NCBI RefSeq assembly: GCF_020991065.1
Contig: NZ_CP087710.1
Location: forward strand, 2,480,001-2,544,000
Direction of reading: 5' to 3'
Origin: Nocardioides okcheonensis
Lineage (GTDB): Bacteria; Actinomycetota; Actinomycetes; Propionibacteriales; Nocardioidaceae
DNA: 64,000 nucleotides
The position numbers and the translations under genes were made by a program. Shown here piece after piece: positions 21,443-31,548 of the stretch; the stretch's first letter is position 1, and each line of letters opens with the position of its first letter. The notes beneath the pieces were generated by a model, which had not been told where the DNA came from, made no database searches, and was given only the letters and a program-made list of their open reading frames with translations.

Positions 21443-24076
21443 TCAGTCCAGGCGGGCCACCAGCGGCAGCCGCGAACGCGCGGTGAGGCCGACGACCGCC
21501 GCGGTCAGCAGCGGCAATGCGAGCACGATGACCGCGATAAGCAGCCACGGCACGTCGAGGAACGGCCCCTGCTCCGGCGCTCCGATGATGCTCACCGACG
21601 TCAGCGGCCGCGAGATCGCGATGCCCGGGATGAAGCCGATCGCCGCGCCGAGGAGCGCGCCGACCGTGCCCACCACGAGGGCGTACGCCGCCGCGACCCG
21701 TCGCCGGGTGCGGGGGGCCGCGCCGACGGCGGAGAGGGTCGCGAGGTCGGGGCGCGCGTCGGCCAGGGCGAGGAAGGTCGCGGTGAGCGTCCCCCCGAGC
21801 ATCAGCACGCCCCCGAGCACGCCGAGCACCAGGAGGGTCACGACCGCCTCGGCCGGGCGCTGGTAGCCGCGCTCGACGTAGACGTACGACCCGGCGATGG
21901 AGCCCTCGACCGACTCCCGCAGGCGCGTCTCCGCCGCCTCGTCGAGGTCGCCGGTGAGGCGCAGCGACGTGGCGACGACCGGGATCGCGAGGTCGTCGGC
22001 CAGCCGCGTCGGCAGCACCACCTGGGCGGGCGCGCTGACGCCGTCGGTGTCCCACGGGACGACCTGCGCCGTCAGCCGGTCCTCGTCCGTGCGCTCCGGC
22101 TCGGTGCCGGTCTGGCGCCACGTCTCGCGGTGCAGCGTGACCTCGGTGAGGCTGGCCTCGGCGTCGGCGAAGACGACCGCGCGGCCCTCGCCGAGCGCGG
22201 AGTCCATGAGCGCCGCCGCGTCGCCGCTGACGCCCGCCTCCTGCGCGGAGTCGGCCACCGCGACGGTGGTGCAGCACCAGGACACCCCCGGGCCCTCGTT
22301 GTCGGCCCCTGTGTCGACGTAGGCCGAGGTGTAGGTCTCCCCCGTGACGGACTCGTCCATGCCGCGCATGGGCTGCGTCTCGACGCCGGGCGCGACGGTG
22401 CGCACGACGTCCTCGATCCGGTCCCAGGTGGCGCCGGCGTCCGGCGGCGCCTCCCCCGACACCACCTCCGGCGACCAGCTCAGCCGCCCGGTGCCGATCT
22501 CCGCCTGCGGCTGGTAGGTGCGCTCGTTCCCCAGCTGGTCGCTGGCGTTGGCGATCCCGAGCGCGACCACCCCGGCCACGGTGGCCGCCACGGCGGCGAC
22601 GGCCGGGACCGTACGGGTGCGGTGCCGCGCCGCGTCGCGGGCGGCGTACCTCGCGGTCAGCGGCAGCCGCCCCGCGAGCCTGGCCACGAACGACACCACG
22701 ACGGGCACCACGAGGATCATGCCGAGCACCGACACCACGGCGGAGGCGGCGATCCACACCCCTCCCCGCCCGTTGTCGGAGGTCGCGGCGCCGTAGGCGG
22801 ACGCGGCGGTGCCGATCGCGACGAGCACCAGCCCGGCGATCGGGGTCGAGGCGCGCGGTCGGCGGTCGCCCCGGCGCCCGGCGAGCACGGCCACGACGTC
22901 CTGCCGGCTGGCCAGCCAGGCCGGGACCGCCGCGGCCAGGAGCGCGGAGACGATGCCGAAGGCCACGATCGCCGCGAGGTAGGGCCACGGCAGCTCGAAG
23001 GGGCCGAACCACTCGCCGTTGAACCGCTGCGCCAGCGGCAGCAGCAGCCACCCGACGACCACGCCGAGCACCAGTCCGAGCCCGGACGCGACCAGCCCGA
23101 GCACGACGCCGCCGGCGAGGATCACCCGCCGCGCCTGGCCGGGCGTACCCCCGCACGCGGCGATCAGCGCCAGCGTGCGGGCGTGTCGCCGGGCGCCGAC
23201 CGCGAAGGCCGGGCCGGCCAGCAGCACCACCTCGATCAGCGCCATCACGACGATCAGCGCGATGACGGCGTAGACCTCGTCGGCGCCCGTGTCGTAGCCC
23301 ATCTGCTCGGCCGTCGAGGCGAGGTCGGGCGGGTCGGCGAGCACTGCCCGCGAGGTGACCAGCACCCCGACCTGGTTGAGCTCGCGCACCTGCGACCAGG
23401 TCACGGGGCCGCTGTCGACGAGCCACTCGCGGACGTTGTCGCCGTCGACGGGCAGGTCGTCGACCGCGCCGAGGAGCACCGGGCGGTCGTACGCGGTCGC
23501 GTCGCGCCCGACGCCGACGACGGTCAGCGTGGTGTCGCCGATGACGAGGTCGTCGCCGAGCGCGAGGCCCTTCTCGAGCATCGGCGGGTTCGCCACGACC
23601 TCGCCGGGCGCCCGCGGGAGGCGACCCTCCTCGAGGTCGAAGAGGCCGGCGGCCACCGGGTCAGCCAGGTCGACCCCGGCGGTGGTGACGTCGACGACCC
23701 GCTCGCCGAGGCGGACCCGGGTCCAGCTCGTGGAGAACGGCACCAGCCGGGCGTCTGCCCCGAGCACGGCGCGGACGTCGGCCTCGGTCGGGGGGTTCTC
23801 CCAGTCCATCTCGCCGACCTGGCCCCACTCGCCCCCGCTGGGGTCGAGCCCCTGGACCACCGGGCCACGACCCTCCGTGCGCACCCGCGCGTCCGCGGCG
23901 CCCATCACCCGCTCGGTGGACTCCGCGCCGGTCACGTCGGCGGTCTTCAGCACCACCGCCGCGGCGGTGACCGCGAGCACCGGGAGGCTGATCATGACCA
24001 GCACGAGCGCGCTGCGCCCGCGGTGGCGCAGGGCGTCGCGCCAGGCGATCAGGAGGGCGGGACGCCAGCCGGTCAT
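21443..24076 (-). CDS. ABC transporter permease, FtsX-like (MacB-type)
   Basis: Membrane subunit of an efflux-type or mechanotransmission ABC system, 877 residues. Topology is the duplicated FtsX form: a first membrane helix at about 17-37, a large extracytoplasmic domain (about 45-330), three helices around 340-460, further helices around 485-590, a second extracytoplasmic domain (about 600-720) and a final three-helix FtsX block (about 735-870). ATG at 24076 overlaps the end of the ATPase gene. Cargo is unknown; the PadR regulator in the same operon and the MacB-like domain plan suggest export of antimicrobial or envelope-active compounds. Confidence 0.88.
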   Translation of the reverse strand: MTGWRPALLIAWRDALRHRGRSALVLVMISLPVLAVTAAAVVLKTADVTGAESTERVMGAADARVRTEGRGPVVQGLDPSGGEWGQVGEMDWENPPTEADVRAVLGADARLVPFSTSWTRVRLGERVVDVTTAGVDLADPVAAGLFDLEEGRLPRAPGEVVANPPMLEKGLALGDDLVIGDTTLTVVGVGRDATAYDRPVLLGAVDDLPVDGDNVREWLVDSGPVTWSQVRELNQVGVLVTSRAVLADPPDLASTAEQMGYDTGADEVYAVIALIVVMALIEVVLLAGPAFAVGARRHARTLALIAACGGTPGQARRVILAGGVVLGLVASGLGLVLGVVVGWLLLPLAQRFNGEWFGPFELPWPYLAAIVAFGIVSALLAAAVPAWLASRQDVVAVLAGRRGDRRPRASTPIAGLVLVAIGTAASAYGAATSDNGRGGVWIAASAVVSVLGMILVVPVVVSFVARLAGRLPLTARYAARDAARHRTRTVPAVAAVAATVAGVVALGIANASDQLGNERTYQPQAEIGTGRLSWSPEVVSGEAPPDAGATWDRIEDVVRTVAPGVETQPMRGMDESVTGETYTSAYVDTGADNEGPGVSWCCTTVAVADSAQEAGVSGDAAALMDSALGEGRAVVFADAEASLTEVTLHRETWRQTGTEPERTDEDRLTAQVVPWDTDGVSAPAQVVLPTRLADDLAIPVVATSLRLTGDLDEAAETRLRESVEGSIAGSYVYVERGYQRPAEAVVTLLVLGVLGGVLMLGGTLTATFLALADARPDLATLSAVGAAPRTRRRVAAAYALVVGTVGALLGAAIGFIPGIAISRPLTSVSIIGAPEQGPFLDVPWLLIAVIVLALPLLTAAVVGLTARSRLPLVARLD

Positions 24077-24792
24077 GCGCGTTCCCCGGCCAGCAGGTGC
24101 TCGGGCTCGTCGGCGCCGGTCTCGTCGACCACGACGCCGTCGCGCAGGAAGACCACCCGGTCGGCCCACGCGGCGTGCCGGGCCTCGTGGGTGACCATCA
24201 CGCCGGCGGCGCCCGCGTCGCAGCGGGCGCGCAGCAGGCGCAGGATCTCCTCGCCGGTGTCGGTGTCGAGCGCGCCGGTCGGCTCGTCGGCGAGGATGAG
24301 GCGCCGCTCGCCGACGATGGCGCGGGCGATCGCGACGCGCTGCTGCTGCCCGCCCGACATCTCGTCGGGGAAGCGGTCGGCCAGGTCGGGGATGCCGACC
24401 TCCTCGAGCGCGGTGAGCGCCAGGCGCCGCGCGACCTTGCCCTTCTCGCCGTCGAGCTCGCGCGGCAGGGCGACGTTCTCCGCGGCGGTCAGGGCGGGGA
24501 TCAGGTTGAAGTCCTGGAAGACGTAGCCCACGGACGTACGCCGCATGCGGGCGCGGCCGGCGTTGTCCAGCGAGGCGAGGTCGGTGCCCTCGATCCAGAC
24601 CGAGCCGGACGTCGGGGCGTCGAGGCCGCCGGCGAGGGTGAGCAGGGTCGACTTGCCGGACCCCGACGGTCCCATCACGGCGACGAGCTCACCGGGGTGG
24701 GCGCGGAAGGTGACCCCGCGCAGGGCGTGCACCTCGGTGGCGCCCTCGCCGTGGACGCGGGTGACGGCGGCGAGGTGGAGGACGGCGTTCAC
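24073..24792 (-). CDS. ABC transporter ATP-binding protein (MacB/LolD type)
   Basis: Nucleotide-binding subunit, 239 residues, driving the FtsX-like permease downstream. Walker A GPSGSGKST at 41-49, Q-loop in YVFQDFNLIP, signature MSGGQQQR, Walker B LILADEP and the D-loop GALD, and the H-loop histidine in VTHEARHA. The H-loop and the conserved FNL segment are of the MacB/LolD subfamily. GTG at 24792 overlaps the PadR stop (GTGA) and its own stop overlaps the permease start (ATGA), so the three genes PadR-ATPase-permease form one coupled operon. Confidence 0.93.
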   Translation of the reverse strand: MNAVLHLAAVTRVHGEGATEVHALRGVTFRAHPGELVAVMGPSGSGKSTLLTLAGGLDAPTSGSVWIEGTDLASLDNAGRARMRRTSVGYVFQDFNLIPALTAAENVALPRELDGEKGKVARRLALTALEEVGIPDLADRFPDEMSGGQQQRVAIARAIVGERRLILADEPTGALDTDTGEEILRLLRARCDAGAAGVMVTHEARHAAWADRVVFLRDGVVVDETGADEPEHLLAGERA

Positions 24793-25409
24793 CGGCGGGC
24801 CTCCTCGGCGCTCGCGGCGGGCGCCCCCTGGGACGGGGCGTGGGCGTCGCGGGCCGCGCGGCGCAGGCGCGCCTCGCAGTGGTCGAGCCAGCGGACCTCG
24901 GCCTCGGCGTCGAAGACCAGCGAGTCGAGGACCAGGCTCCACGCGAGGTCCTCCGGGGCGGCCGGGCTGGCCGCGCGCCCGGTCCGCTTCAGCCGCGTGT
25001 AGTCCTGGAGCGCGGCCATCGTGGCGCTGCGCTGGCGCTGGATGATCGCGCCGACGTCGACGCCCGGCAGCGTCACGGCGATGGCGAGCTTGATGGCGAG
25101 CTCGTCGCGCGGGGGCTGGGAGCGAGCCACCGGGGTGGCGAACCACTCCGACACCTCGCTCCGCCCCGCGTCGGTGGCGCGATAGCTGACCTGGCGGTCC
25201 GAGCCGTCCGCGGCGGTCGGTTCGTCGGCACCCCCGTGCCCGACGACCTCGACCAGTCCGTCGCGCTCGAGCCGGGTCAGGGTCGTGTAGACCTGCCCGA
25301 TGTTGAGCGGCCAGGTCTCCCCCGTCCGCTGCTCGAACTCGGCCCGGAGCTGGTAGCCGTACATCGGCCCCTGCTCGAGGATCGCCAGCATCGCCTGCCG
25401 GATCGACAT
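24789..25409 (-). CDS. PadR-family transcription regulator
   Basis: PadR regulator, 206 residues. N-terminal winged helix: AMLAILEQGPMYGYQL (about 5-20) and VYTTLTRLERDGLVE (about 41-55); C-terminal dimerisation part has long helices (about 115-180, including IIQRQRSATMAALQDYTRLK). The middle contains a Gly/Asp-rich insert at the wing (about 58-70, GHGGADEPTAADGSD). First gene of the ABC efflux operon, so likely autorepressor responding to a transported compound. ATG at 25409 is chosen; an in-frame GTG four codons earlier is possible. Candidate operator palindromes lie about 45 bases upstream. Confidence 0.85.
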   Translation of the reverse strand: MSIRQAMLAILEQGPMYGYQLRAEFEQRTGETWPLNIGQVYTTLTRLERDGLVEVVGHGGADEPTAADGSDRQVSYRATDAGRSEVSEWFATPVARSQPPRDELAIKLAIAVTLPGVDVGAIIQRQRSATMAALQDYTRLKRTGRAASPAAPEDLAWSLVLDSLVFDAEAEVRWLDHCEARLRRAARDAHAPSQGAPAASAEEARR

Positions 25410-25450
25410 CCGCGCCTCCACGCTCCGTCCGCCGCCCCCTCGGCGACTGG

Positions 25451-25468
25451 ATACCGGGTATGTATACC
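25451..25468. promoter_or_regulatory. Candidate PadR operator (ATACC/GGTAT repeats)
   Basis: Three alternating arms ATACC (25451-25455), GGTAT (25457-25461), ATACC (25464-25468) form two overlapping inverted repeats; another GTAT follows at 25471. The patch is strikingly AT-rich for this genome and sits upstream of the PadR gene. Confidence 0.6.
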
Positions 25469-25529
25469 ACGTATGCATGGCTTTCGGGATCCCCGGCCGA
25501 CCGGGGATCGCTGAAGGTGCCGGGAGACG

Positions 25530-27098
25530 TCAGACGGCGGCGACGGTGAGCACGACCTGCGCCCGGACGTCGTCGGCGAGCCAGCGCCGACGCGCGCGCA
25601 CCAGGCGGCGGGTCGACCACGCGAGGAACGGGACGGCCAGCGCGGGCGGCAGCCAGGCCCACGGCAGCGCGCCGGCCGCGGTGAAGAGCATCGCGGTGAT
25701 CGTGGTGACCAGCGAGAGCCGACCGGCGTACCCGGCCATCGCCGCGTGCGGCGCGGGGGTGGCGCGCGGGGACGAGAGGTCGGCGGCGTAGGGCGAGCGC
25801 ACCGACCAGCTCATCGAGATCGCCAGGACCTGCACCAGCACCACCGCCCAGCAGGCGGCGACGGAGAGCCCGGTGACCAGGGGAGGTACGCCGTTGCGCA
25901 GCAGCGCGAGCAGGAGGGTCACGCCCGACACGCCGGCGAGGCACTCGGCGACCACGCGGGCCCGCGTGCCGAAGACGAGCGCGGCCGGCACCGGCAGGGT
26001 CTCGCGCCAGACCATGCCCTTGCCGTCCAGGCACCACGCGTTGACGCCGAAGAGCAGCGCCGCGCCGCTGGCGGTCAGTCCCGGCAGCAGCATGACCGAG
26101 CTCCACTGCAGCCCGGCGACCAGCGCCACCAGCCCGGGGCCGATGCCGAGCACGAGCAGGCCGCGGCGCATCCCGACCGAGCGCCACACCGACCCGCGGT
26201 CGAGCCGACGCAGCAGCGCCGCCTCGGGGGTGCCCCAGCGCGGGCGCGGCGCCGGGCGCGCCTCGTGGACGCCCGACTGGACGCGCAGCTCCTCGCGCGG
26301 CGGGAGGCCGAGGGCCCAGGCGGCGGGGACGGCCCCCACCACGACGGCGACCGCGGCGACGAGCAGCAGGACGACGACCGCGAGCGGCCAGGCGGACGTC
26401 TGCATCACCTCGGTGAGCCGGGTCGTGGGGAGCGCACTCACGGCCGGCAGCAGCCATCCCGCGAGCTGGAGGCCGCCCACGAGGAGCGCGAGCAGCAGGC
26501 CGCCGACCCGGACCGTGAGGACCCCGCGGGGCGTGCGGCGTACGCCCTCGACGGCCCAGCCGACCGCCTGCCCCACCGCGGTCGCGGCGAGCACCCACGC
26601 CACCACCACGACCTGCGCGCCGAGCAGGTGCTCCTCGGGGGTGACCAGCGCCGTCACGGCGAGCAGGCCCCACATCTGGACCAGCCACGCGAGGTTGACG
26701 GGGGCGAGCACCAGCGCGCCGAGGTGCTCGGTGGTCGGACCGACCGGGTGGATCGCGGCCTCGCTGCGCGAGAGCAGCTCGCGCCCGCCGCCGCTGCCGA
26801 CGGCGGCGGTCACCGCCAGGGCCATGAAGCCGACGAACGCCGGACCGAGGTTGCCGGTCAGCACCGACAGCAGGTCGTCGAAGGCGGTCGCGAGGTCGCC
26901 GTCCGCGCCCCGGACCTCGGCGGCGCGGGAGGCGTCCGCGATCGCGGCGGGGACCGTCGCGAAGACCACCGTGAGGGCGAGCACGACGAGCGCGCCGGAC
27001 GTCGCGGCCACCCGGCGCCGCACGGTCCGGGCACGGAACGCGACGAGGTGCCGCGCGTCGGTCGCGGCGCCGAGCCAGCCGTCAGTCGAGGAGCGCAC
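25530..27098 (-). CDS. ABC transporter permease-like membrane protein
   Basis: Large polytopic membrane protein, 522 residues, with about ten to twelve hydrophobic segments (for example around 30-50, 75-95, 118-140, 150-170, 190-215, 235-262, 320-350, 395-440, 480-505). I recognise no named permease domain, but it directly follows an ABC ATPase whose gene it overlaps by 17 bases, so it is almost certainly the membrane partner. GTG at 27098 is inferred as start, since the cytoplasmic N-terminus then has a usual length of about 28 residues before the first helix. The exported or handled substrate cannot be predicted. Confidence 0.75.
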   Translation of the reverse strand: MRSSTDGWLGAATDARHLVAFRARTVRRRVAATSGALVVLALTVVFATVPAAIADASRAAEVRGADGDLATAFDDLLSVLTGNLGPAFVGFMALAVTAAVGSGGGRELLSRSEAAIHPVGPTTEHLGALVLAPVNLAWLVQMWGLLAVTALVTPEEHLLGAQVVVVAWVLAATAVGQAVGWAVEGVRRTPRGVLTVRVGGLLLALLVGGLQLAGWLLPAVSALPTTRLTEVMQTSAWPLAVVVLLLVAAVAVVVGAVPAAWALGLPPREELRVQSGVHEARPAPRPRWGTPEAALLRRLDRGSVWRSVGMRRGLLVLGIGPGLVALVAGLQWSSVMLLPGLTASGAALLFGVNAWCLDGKGMVWRETLPVPAALVFGTRARVVAECLAGVSGVTLLLALLRNGVPPLVTGLSVAACWAVVLVQVLAISMSWSVRSPYAADLSSPRATPAPHAAMAGYAGRLSLVTTITAMLFTAAGALPWAWLPPALAVPFLAWSTRRLVRARRRWLADDVRAQVVLTVAAV

Positions 27099-27777
27099 GG
27101 TAGGCCTCGCCGGTGAGGTCGCCGGCCTGCATCGCGGCGACCCGGTTGCCGCCGCGCAGGACGACGGCCTCGCCGCACGCCTCGAGCGCGAGCTCGCGCA
27201 GGTGGGTCGACAGCAGGACGCAGGCGCCGCGCGCGCAGGCGTCGGCGACGACCTCGAGGGTCGCGTCGACACCGATCGGGTCGACGCCGTCGAAGGGCTC
27301 GTCGAGCAGCAGCACGGAGGGCTCGTGGAGCGCGGCCAGCACGACGCTGAGCCGCCGGCTCATGCCGTGGCTGAACCCGCCGACCACGCGGTGGGCGACG
27401 TCGCCGAGCTCGAAGCGCTCCAGCAGGTCGCGCCCGCGTCCCTCCCAGTCGTCCATCCGCCGCAGCCGGGCGGAGAGCTGGAGGTGCTCCCACGGGGTCG
27501 CCCGCGGCACCAGGCCGCCCACGTCGGGGCAGTAGCCGACGGCCCGCTTCACGCCGAGCGGGTCGGTGGCGGCGTCGTGGCCCGCGACGGTGACCGAGCC
27601 GGCGGTCGGCGGCACGACGCCGGCGAGCACCTTCATCGTCGTCGACTTGCCCGCGCCGTTGCGCCCGAGCAGCGCGGTCGCCCGTCCGGCGGCGGCGCTC
27701 AGGTCGACCCCCGAGACGGCCTCGACGTCACCGAAGCGGACATGCAGGTCGCGCACGACGACGGCGGGAGTGCTCAC
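27082..27777 (-). CDS. ABC transporter ATP-binding protein
   Basis: Nucleotide-binding subunit, 231 residues, of the ABC-2/CcmA type. Walker A LGRNGAGKST (38-47), signature position FSHGMSRRLS instead of the canonical LSGGQ, Walker B VLLLDEPFDGVDP and H-loop STHLRE are visible. The non-canonical signature is common in drug-type and lantibiotic-immunity ABC ATPases. GTG at 27777 is preferred on family alignment; an ATG nine codons upstream (27804) is an alternative. Partner is the membrane protein that overlaps its 3' end. The region upstream is filled by the family C repeat array. Confidence 0.88.
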   Translation of the reverse strand: MSTPAVVVRDLHVRFGDVEAVSGVDLSAAAGRATALLGRNGAGKSTTMKVLAGVVPPTAGSVTVAGHDAATDPLGVKRAVGYCPDVGGLVPRATPWEHLQLSARLRRMDDWEGRGRDLLERFELGDVAHRVVGGFSHGMSRRLSVVLAALHEPSVLLLDEPFDGVDPIGVDATLEVVADACARGACVLLSTHLRELALEACGEAVVLRGGNRVAAMQAGDLTGEAYRALLD

Positions 27778-27820
27778 CGGAGAAGTCTCCCCGAGCGAGC
27801 GCATCCTGACAGCCGAATCG

Positions 27821-27961
27821 AGCGGGCAGTTCCTCGCGCTGGAACCCGTCCACCGGGCAGTTCCTCGCGCTGGCGCGCACCGACCGGGCACTTCCTCGCC
27901 GTTGCAGCGCGAGGAAGTGCCCGGTCAGCGCCCCGCAGCGCGAGGAAGTGCCCGCTCGGTC
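27821..27961. repeat. Array of five 31-bp-spaced repeats with 18-bp hairpin (family C)
   Basis: Three direct copies start at 27821, 27852 and 27883 (exactly 31 bases apart) and two inverted copies at 27905 and 27936 (again 31 apart). Core GGGCAGTTCCTCGCGCTGG, with C for G in copies 3-5. Copy 3 and the first inverted copy form a perfect 18-base stem (27882-27899 with 27909-27926) and 9-base loop. The unit also occurs twice at 6702-6753. The array lies between a divergent-free gene pair: start of the ABC ATPase on one side, stop of the fadB-like gene on the other. Confidence 0.88.
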
Positions 27962-30185
27962 AGGCGGGGAAGGAGCCCCCGGAGGCGGCCAGGTCGCGGA
28001 GGTACGCCGTCGGGCGGAACCGCTCGCCGTAGACGTCCGCCAGCTCGTCGGCCCGGGCCAGGAACGCCGCCAGCCCGACCGGGCCGGTGCCGCGACCGTG
28101 CTCGTCCAGTGCCTGCCAGCCGGTCATGAACTGCGCCGCACCGCCGGTGAGGGCCGGGAAGCCGATGCCCATGATCGAGCCGATGTTGGCCGCGGCCGCG
28201 GAGGTGATGACGCCCTCCTCGAAGCACTTCGCGGTCTCGAGCGCCTCGATGAACAGCATCCGGTCGCGCATGTCGCGGATCGGGACCTGCTGCTCGGCGA
28301 CCGGGAAGTGCTCGGCGAGCCCCGGCCACAGCGTCGTACGCCGCCCGGACTCGTCGTAGTCGTAGAACCCGGCGCCCTTCAGCCGCGACGGGCGACCCAG
28401 GTCGATCATCGTCGCGATGACGTCGCCCGCGGGGTAGTCGCCGAGGTCGACGCCGTCGCGGGCCGCGGCCTCCTCGGTGGCCTTGCGGATCTTGGCCATC
28501 AGCTCCATGTTGAGCTCGTCGCTGATCTGCAGCGGCCCGACCGGGAAGCCGGCCGAGGTGGCGGCGCGCTCCAGCGAGACCGGGTGGACGCCCTCGGCGA
28601 GCATCGCGAGGCCCTCGTTGATCTGGGTGCCGATGACGCGCGAGGTGTAGAAACCGCGCGAGTCGTTGACGACGATCGGGGTCTTGCGGATCTGCTGGAC
28701 GACGTCGTACGCCTTGGCCAGCGCGGCGTCCGAGGTCTCCGCGCCGCGGATGATCTCGACCAGCGGCATCTTGTCGACGGGGCTGAAGAAGTGGAGCCCG
28801 ATGAAGTCCGCCGGCCGGTCCACGCCGGTGGCGAGCTCGGTGATCGGCAGCGTCGAGGTGTTGGAGCACAGCAGTGCGTCGGCGTCGACGTGCGCGGCGA
28901 CCTCGGCGAACACCTTCGCCTTGAGCGACGGGTCCTCGAAGACCGCCTCGATCACCAGGTCGCAGCCGGCCAGGTCGGCGGCGTCGGCCGTCGGCGTGAT
29001 CCGGGCCAGCAGCGCGTCGGCCTTGTCCTGGGTGATCTTCCCGCGCTCCACGCCCTTGGCGTTGAGCTTCTCGGTGTACGCCCTGCCGCGCTCCGCCGCC
29101 TCCAGGGAGACGTCCTTGAGCACGACCTGCATCCCCGCGCGGGCGCAGGAGTACGCGATGCCGGCGCCCATCATCCCGGCGCCGAGGACCGCGACCTTCG
29201 TGGCCTGCCAGCGCTCGACGCCCTGGGGGCGCAGCGAGCCGGAGTTGATCGCCTGGAGGTCGAAGAAGAAGGCCTGGATCATGTTCTTGGCCTGCTGGTT
29301 GACCACCAGGTCGGTGAAGTAGCGGGTCTCGATCCGCGACGCGGTGTCGAAGTCGACCTGCGCGCCCTCGACCGCCGCGCTCATGATCGCGCGGGGCGCG
29401 GGATAGACGGCGCCCTTGGTCTGCTTGCGCAGCAGCGCCGGGAAGGCCGGCAGGAACTGCGCGAGGGCAGGCGTCCTCGGGGTGCCGCCGGGCATCTTGT
29501 AGCCGGCGCGGTCCCACGGGTTGCGGGCGGCGTCCTCGTCGTCGCGGTGCTCGAGGATCCACGCCTTCGCGGCCGGCACCAGCTCCTCGCGGGTCGCCAC
29601 GAGCTCGTCGACCAGGCCCTTCGCCAGCGCGCCCCTCGGGTCGAACTGGGTGCCGGGCATCAGCACGTCCATCAGCGCCGACTGGAGTCCGAGCATGCGT
29701 ACGACGCGGGTGACCCCGCCGCCGCCGGGCAGCAGGCCGAGGGTCGACTCGGGCAGCCCGATCTTGACCGAGCGGTCGTCGACGGCGATGCGGCGGTTGG
29801 CGGCCAGCGCGATCTCGAGGCCGCCGCCGAGCGCGGCGCCGTTGATGGCCGCGACGACGGGGCGGGGGTACGTCTCCAGCGCGCGGAGGCTGGCCTTGAC
29901 CGCCTCGCTCATCGCGAAGATCTCCGGCGCGTCGTCCGGGGTCGCGGTGACCATGCTCTTGAGGTTGCCGCCGGCGAAGAAGGTCTTCTTCGCGCTGGCC
30001 AGCACGACGCCGGTGACGTCGTCGACCTCGTCCTGCAGCCGCTGGACGGCCGCCTGCATCGACGCCTGGTAGAGCTCGTTCATGGTGTTGGCGCTGGCGG
30101 TGGGGTCGTCGAGCGTGAGGGTGACGATTCCGTCGGCGTCGCGGTCGTAGCGGACGGCGGTCTCAGTGGTGGTGGTGGTGCTCAT
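27960..30185 (-). CDS. Trifunctional-type fatty acid oxidation protein (enoyl-CoA hydratase / 3-hydroxyacyl-CoA dehydrogenase)
   Basis: Multifunctional beta-oxidation alpha subunit, 741 residues. N-terminal crotonase domain (about 10-200): GAALGGGLEIALAANRR oxyanion loop and GLPESTLGLLPGGGG with the catalytic Glu. Then NAD-binding 3-hydroxyacyl-CoA dehydrogenase domain with VAVLGAGMMGAGIAYS near 332-347, the SNTST and GLHFFSPV segments with the catalytic His, and two C-terminal dehydrogenase domains (PVGPLQISDE). It hydrates enoyl-CoA and oxidises the hydroxyacyl-CoA; the thiolase encoded upstream completes the cycle. ATG at 30185 has AGGA six bases before. Family B palindrome separates it from the thiolase gene. 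Confidence 0.93.
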   Translation of the reverse strand: MSTTTTTETAVRYDRDADGIVTLTLDDPTASANTMNELYQASMQAAVQRLQDEVDDVTGVVLASAKKTFFAGGNLKSMVTATPDDAPEIFAMSEAVKASLRALETYPRPVVAAINGAALGGGLEIALAANRRIAVDDRSVKIGLPESTLGLLPGGGGVTRVVRMLGLQSALMDVLMPGTQFDPRGALAKGLVDELVATREELVPAAKAWILEHRDDEDAARNPWDRAGYKMPGGTPRTPALAQFLPAFPALLRKQTKGAVYPAPRAIMSAAVEGAQVDFDTASRIETRYFTDLVVNQQAKNMIQAFFFDLQAINSGSLRPQGVERWQATKVAVLGAGMMGAGIAYSCARAGMQVVLKDVSLEAAERGRAYTEKLNAKGVERGKITQDKADALLARITPTADAADLAGCDLVIEAVFEDPSLKAKVFAEVAAHVDADALLCSNTSTLPITELATGVDRPADFIGLHFFSPVDKMPLVEIIRGAETSDAALAKAYDVVQQIRKTPIVVNDSRGFYTSRVIGTQINEGLAMLAEGVHPVSLERAATSAGFPVGPLQISDELNMELMAKIRKATEEAAARDGVDLGDYPAGDVIATMIDLGRPSRLKGAGFYDYDESGRRTTLWPGLAEHFPVAEQQVPIRDMRDRMLFIEALETAKCFEEGVITSAAAANIGSIMGIGFPALTGGAAQFMTGWQALDEHGRGTGPVGLAAFLARADELADVYGERFRPTAYLRDLAASGGSFPA

Positions 30186-30201
30186 GGGAGTCCTGTCTGG
30201 C

Positions 30202-30268
30202 GGGGTAGTCCAGTGAGAATCGGTCGTGATCCGGGCCCGGGGGCAGCCAGATCTCACTGGACTACCCC
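30202..30268. repeat. Palindromic intergenic element (family B)
   Basis: Perfect 17-base arms at 30202-30218 (GGGGTAGTCCAGTGAGA) and 30252-30268 around a 33-base loop that is itself GC-palindromic (CCGGGCCCGG). The same arm occurs three times at 60821-60915. Lies between thiolase and fadB-like genes. Confidence 0.85.
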
Positions 30269-30306
30269 CCGGCGGCGGGGACGACGACCCGGAACGGGCG
30301 GAAGGG

Positions 30307-31518
<1,212 letters not shown>

Positions 31519-31527
31519 GCCAGCGAT

Positions 31528-31548
31528 TGTGACAGCATTGCTGTCACA
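31528..31548. promoter_or_regulatory. Perfect palindromic operator between thiolase and MerR gene
   Basis: TGTGACAGCA, one central T, TGCTGTCACA: 10-base perfect arms. It begins 10 bases upstream of the thiolase ATG, in the intergenic space shared with the divergent MerR-type regulator, and is the obvious site for that regulator. Confidence 0.75.

Noticed and set aside
27821-27961. Possible CRISPR array because of regularly spaced repeats
   Set aside because: Spacing is 31 bases with a 19-21-base repeat, leaving only about 10 bases of variable sequence; orientation switches midway and no cas genes are near.
30202-30268. Simple rho-independent terminator
   Set aside because: No U tract follows, loop is long, and near-identical arms recur at 60.8 kb; more likely a repeat family than a terminator alone.
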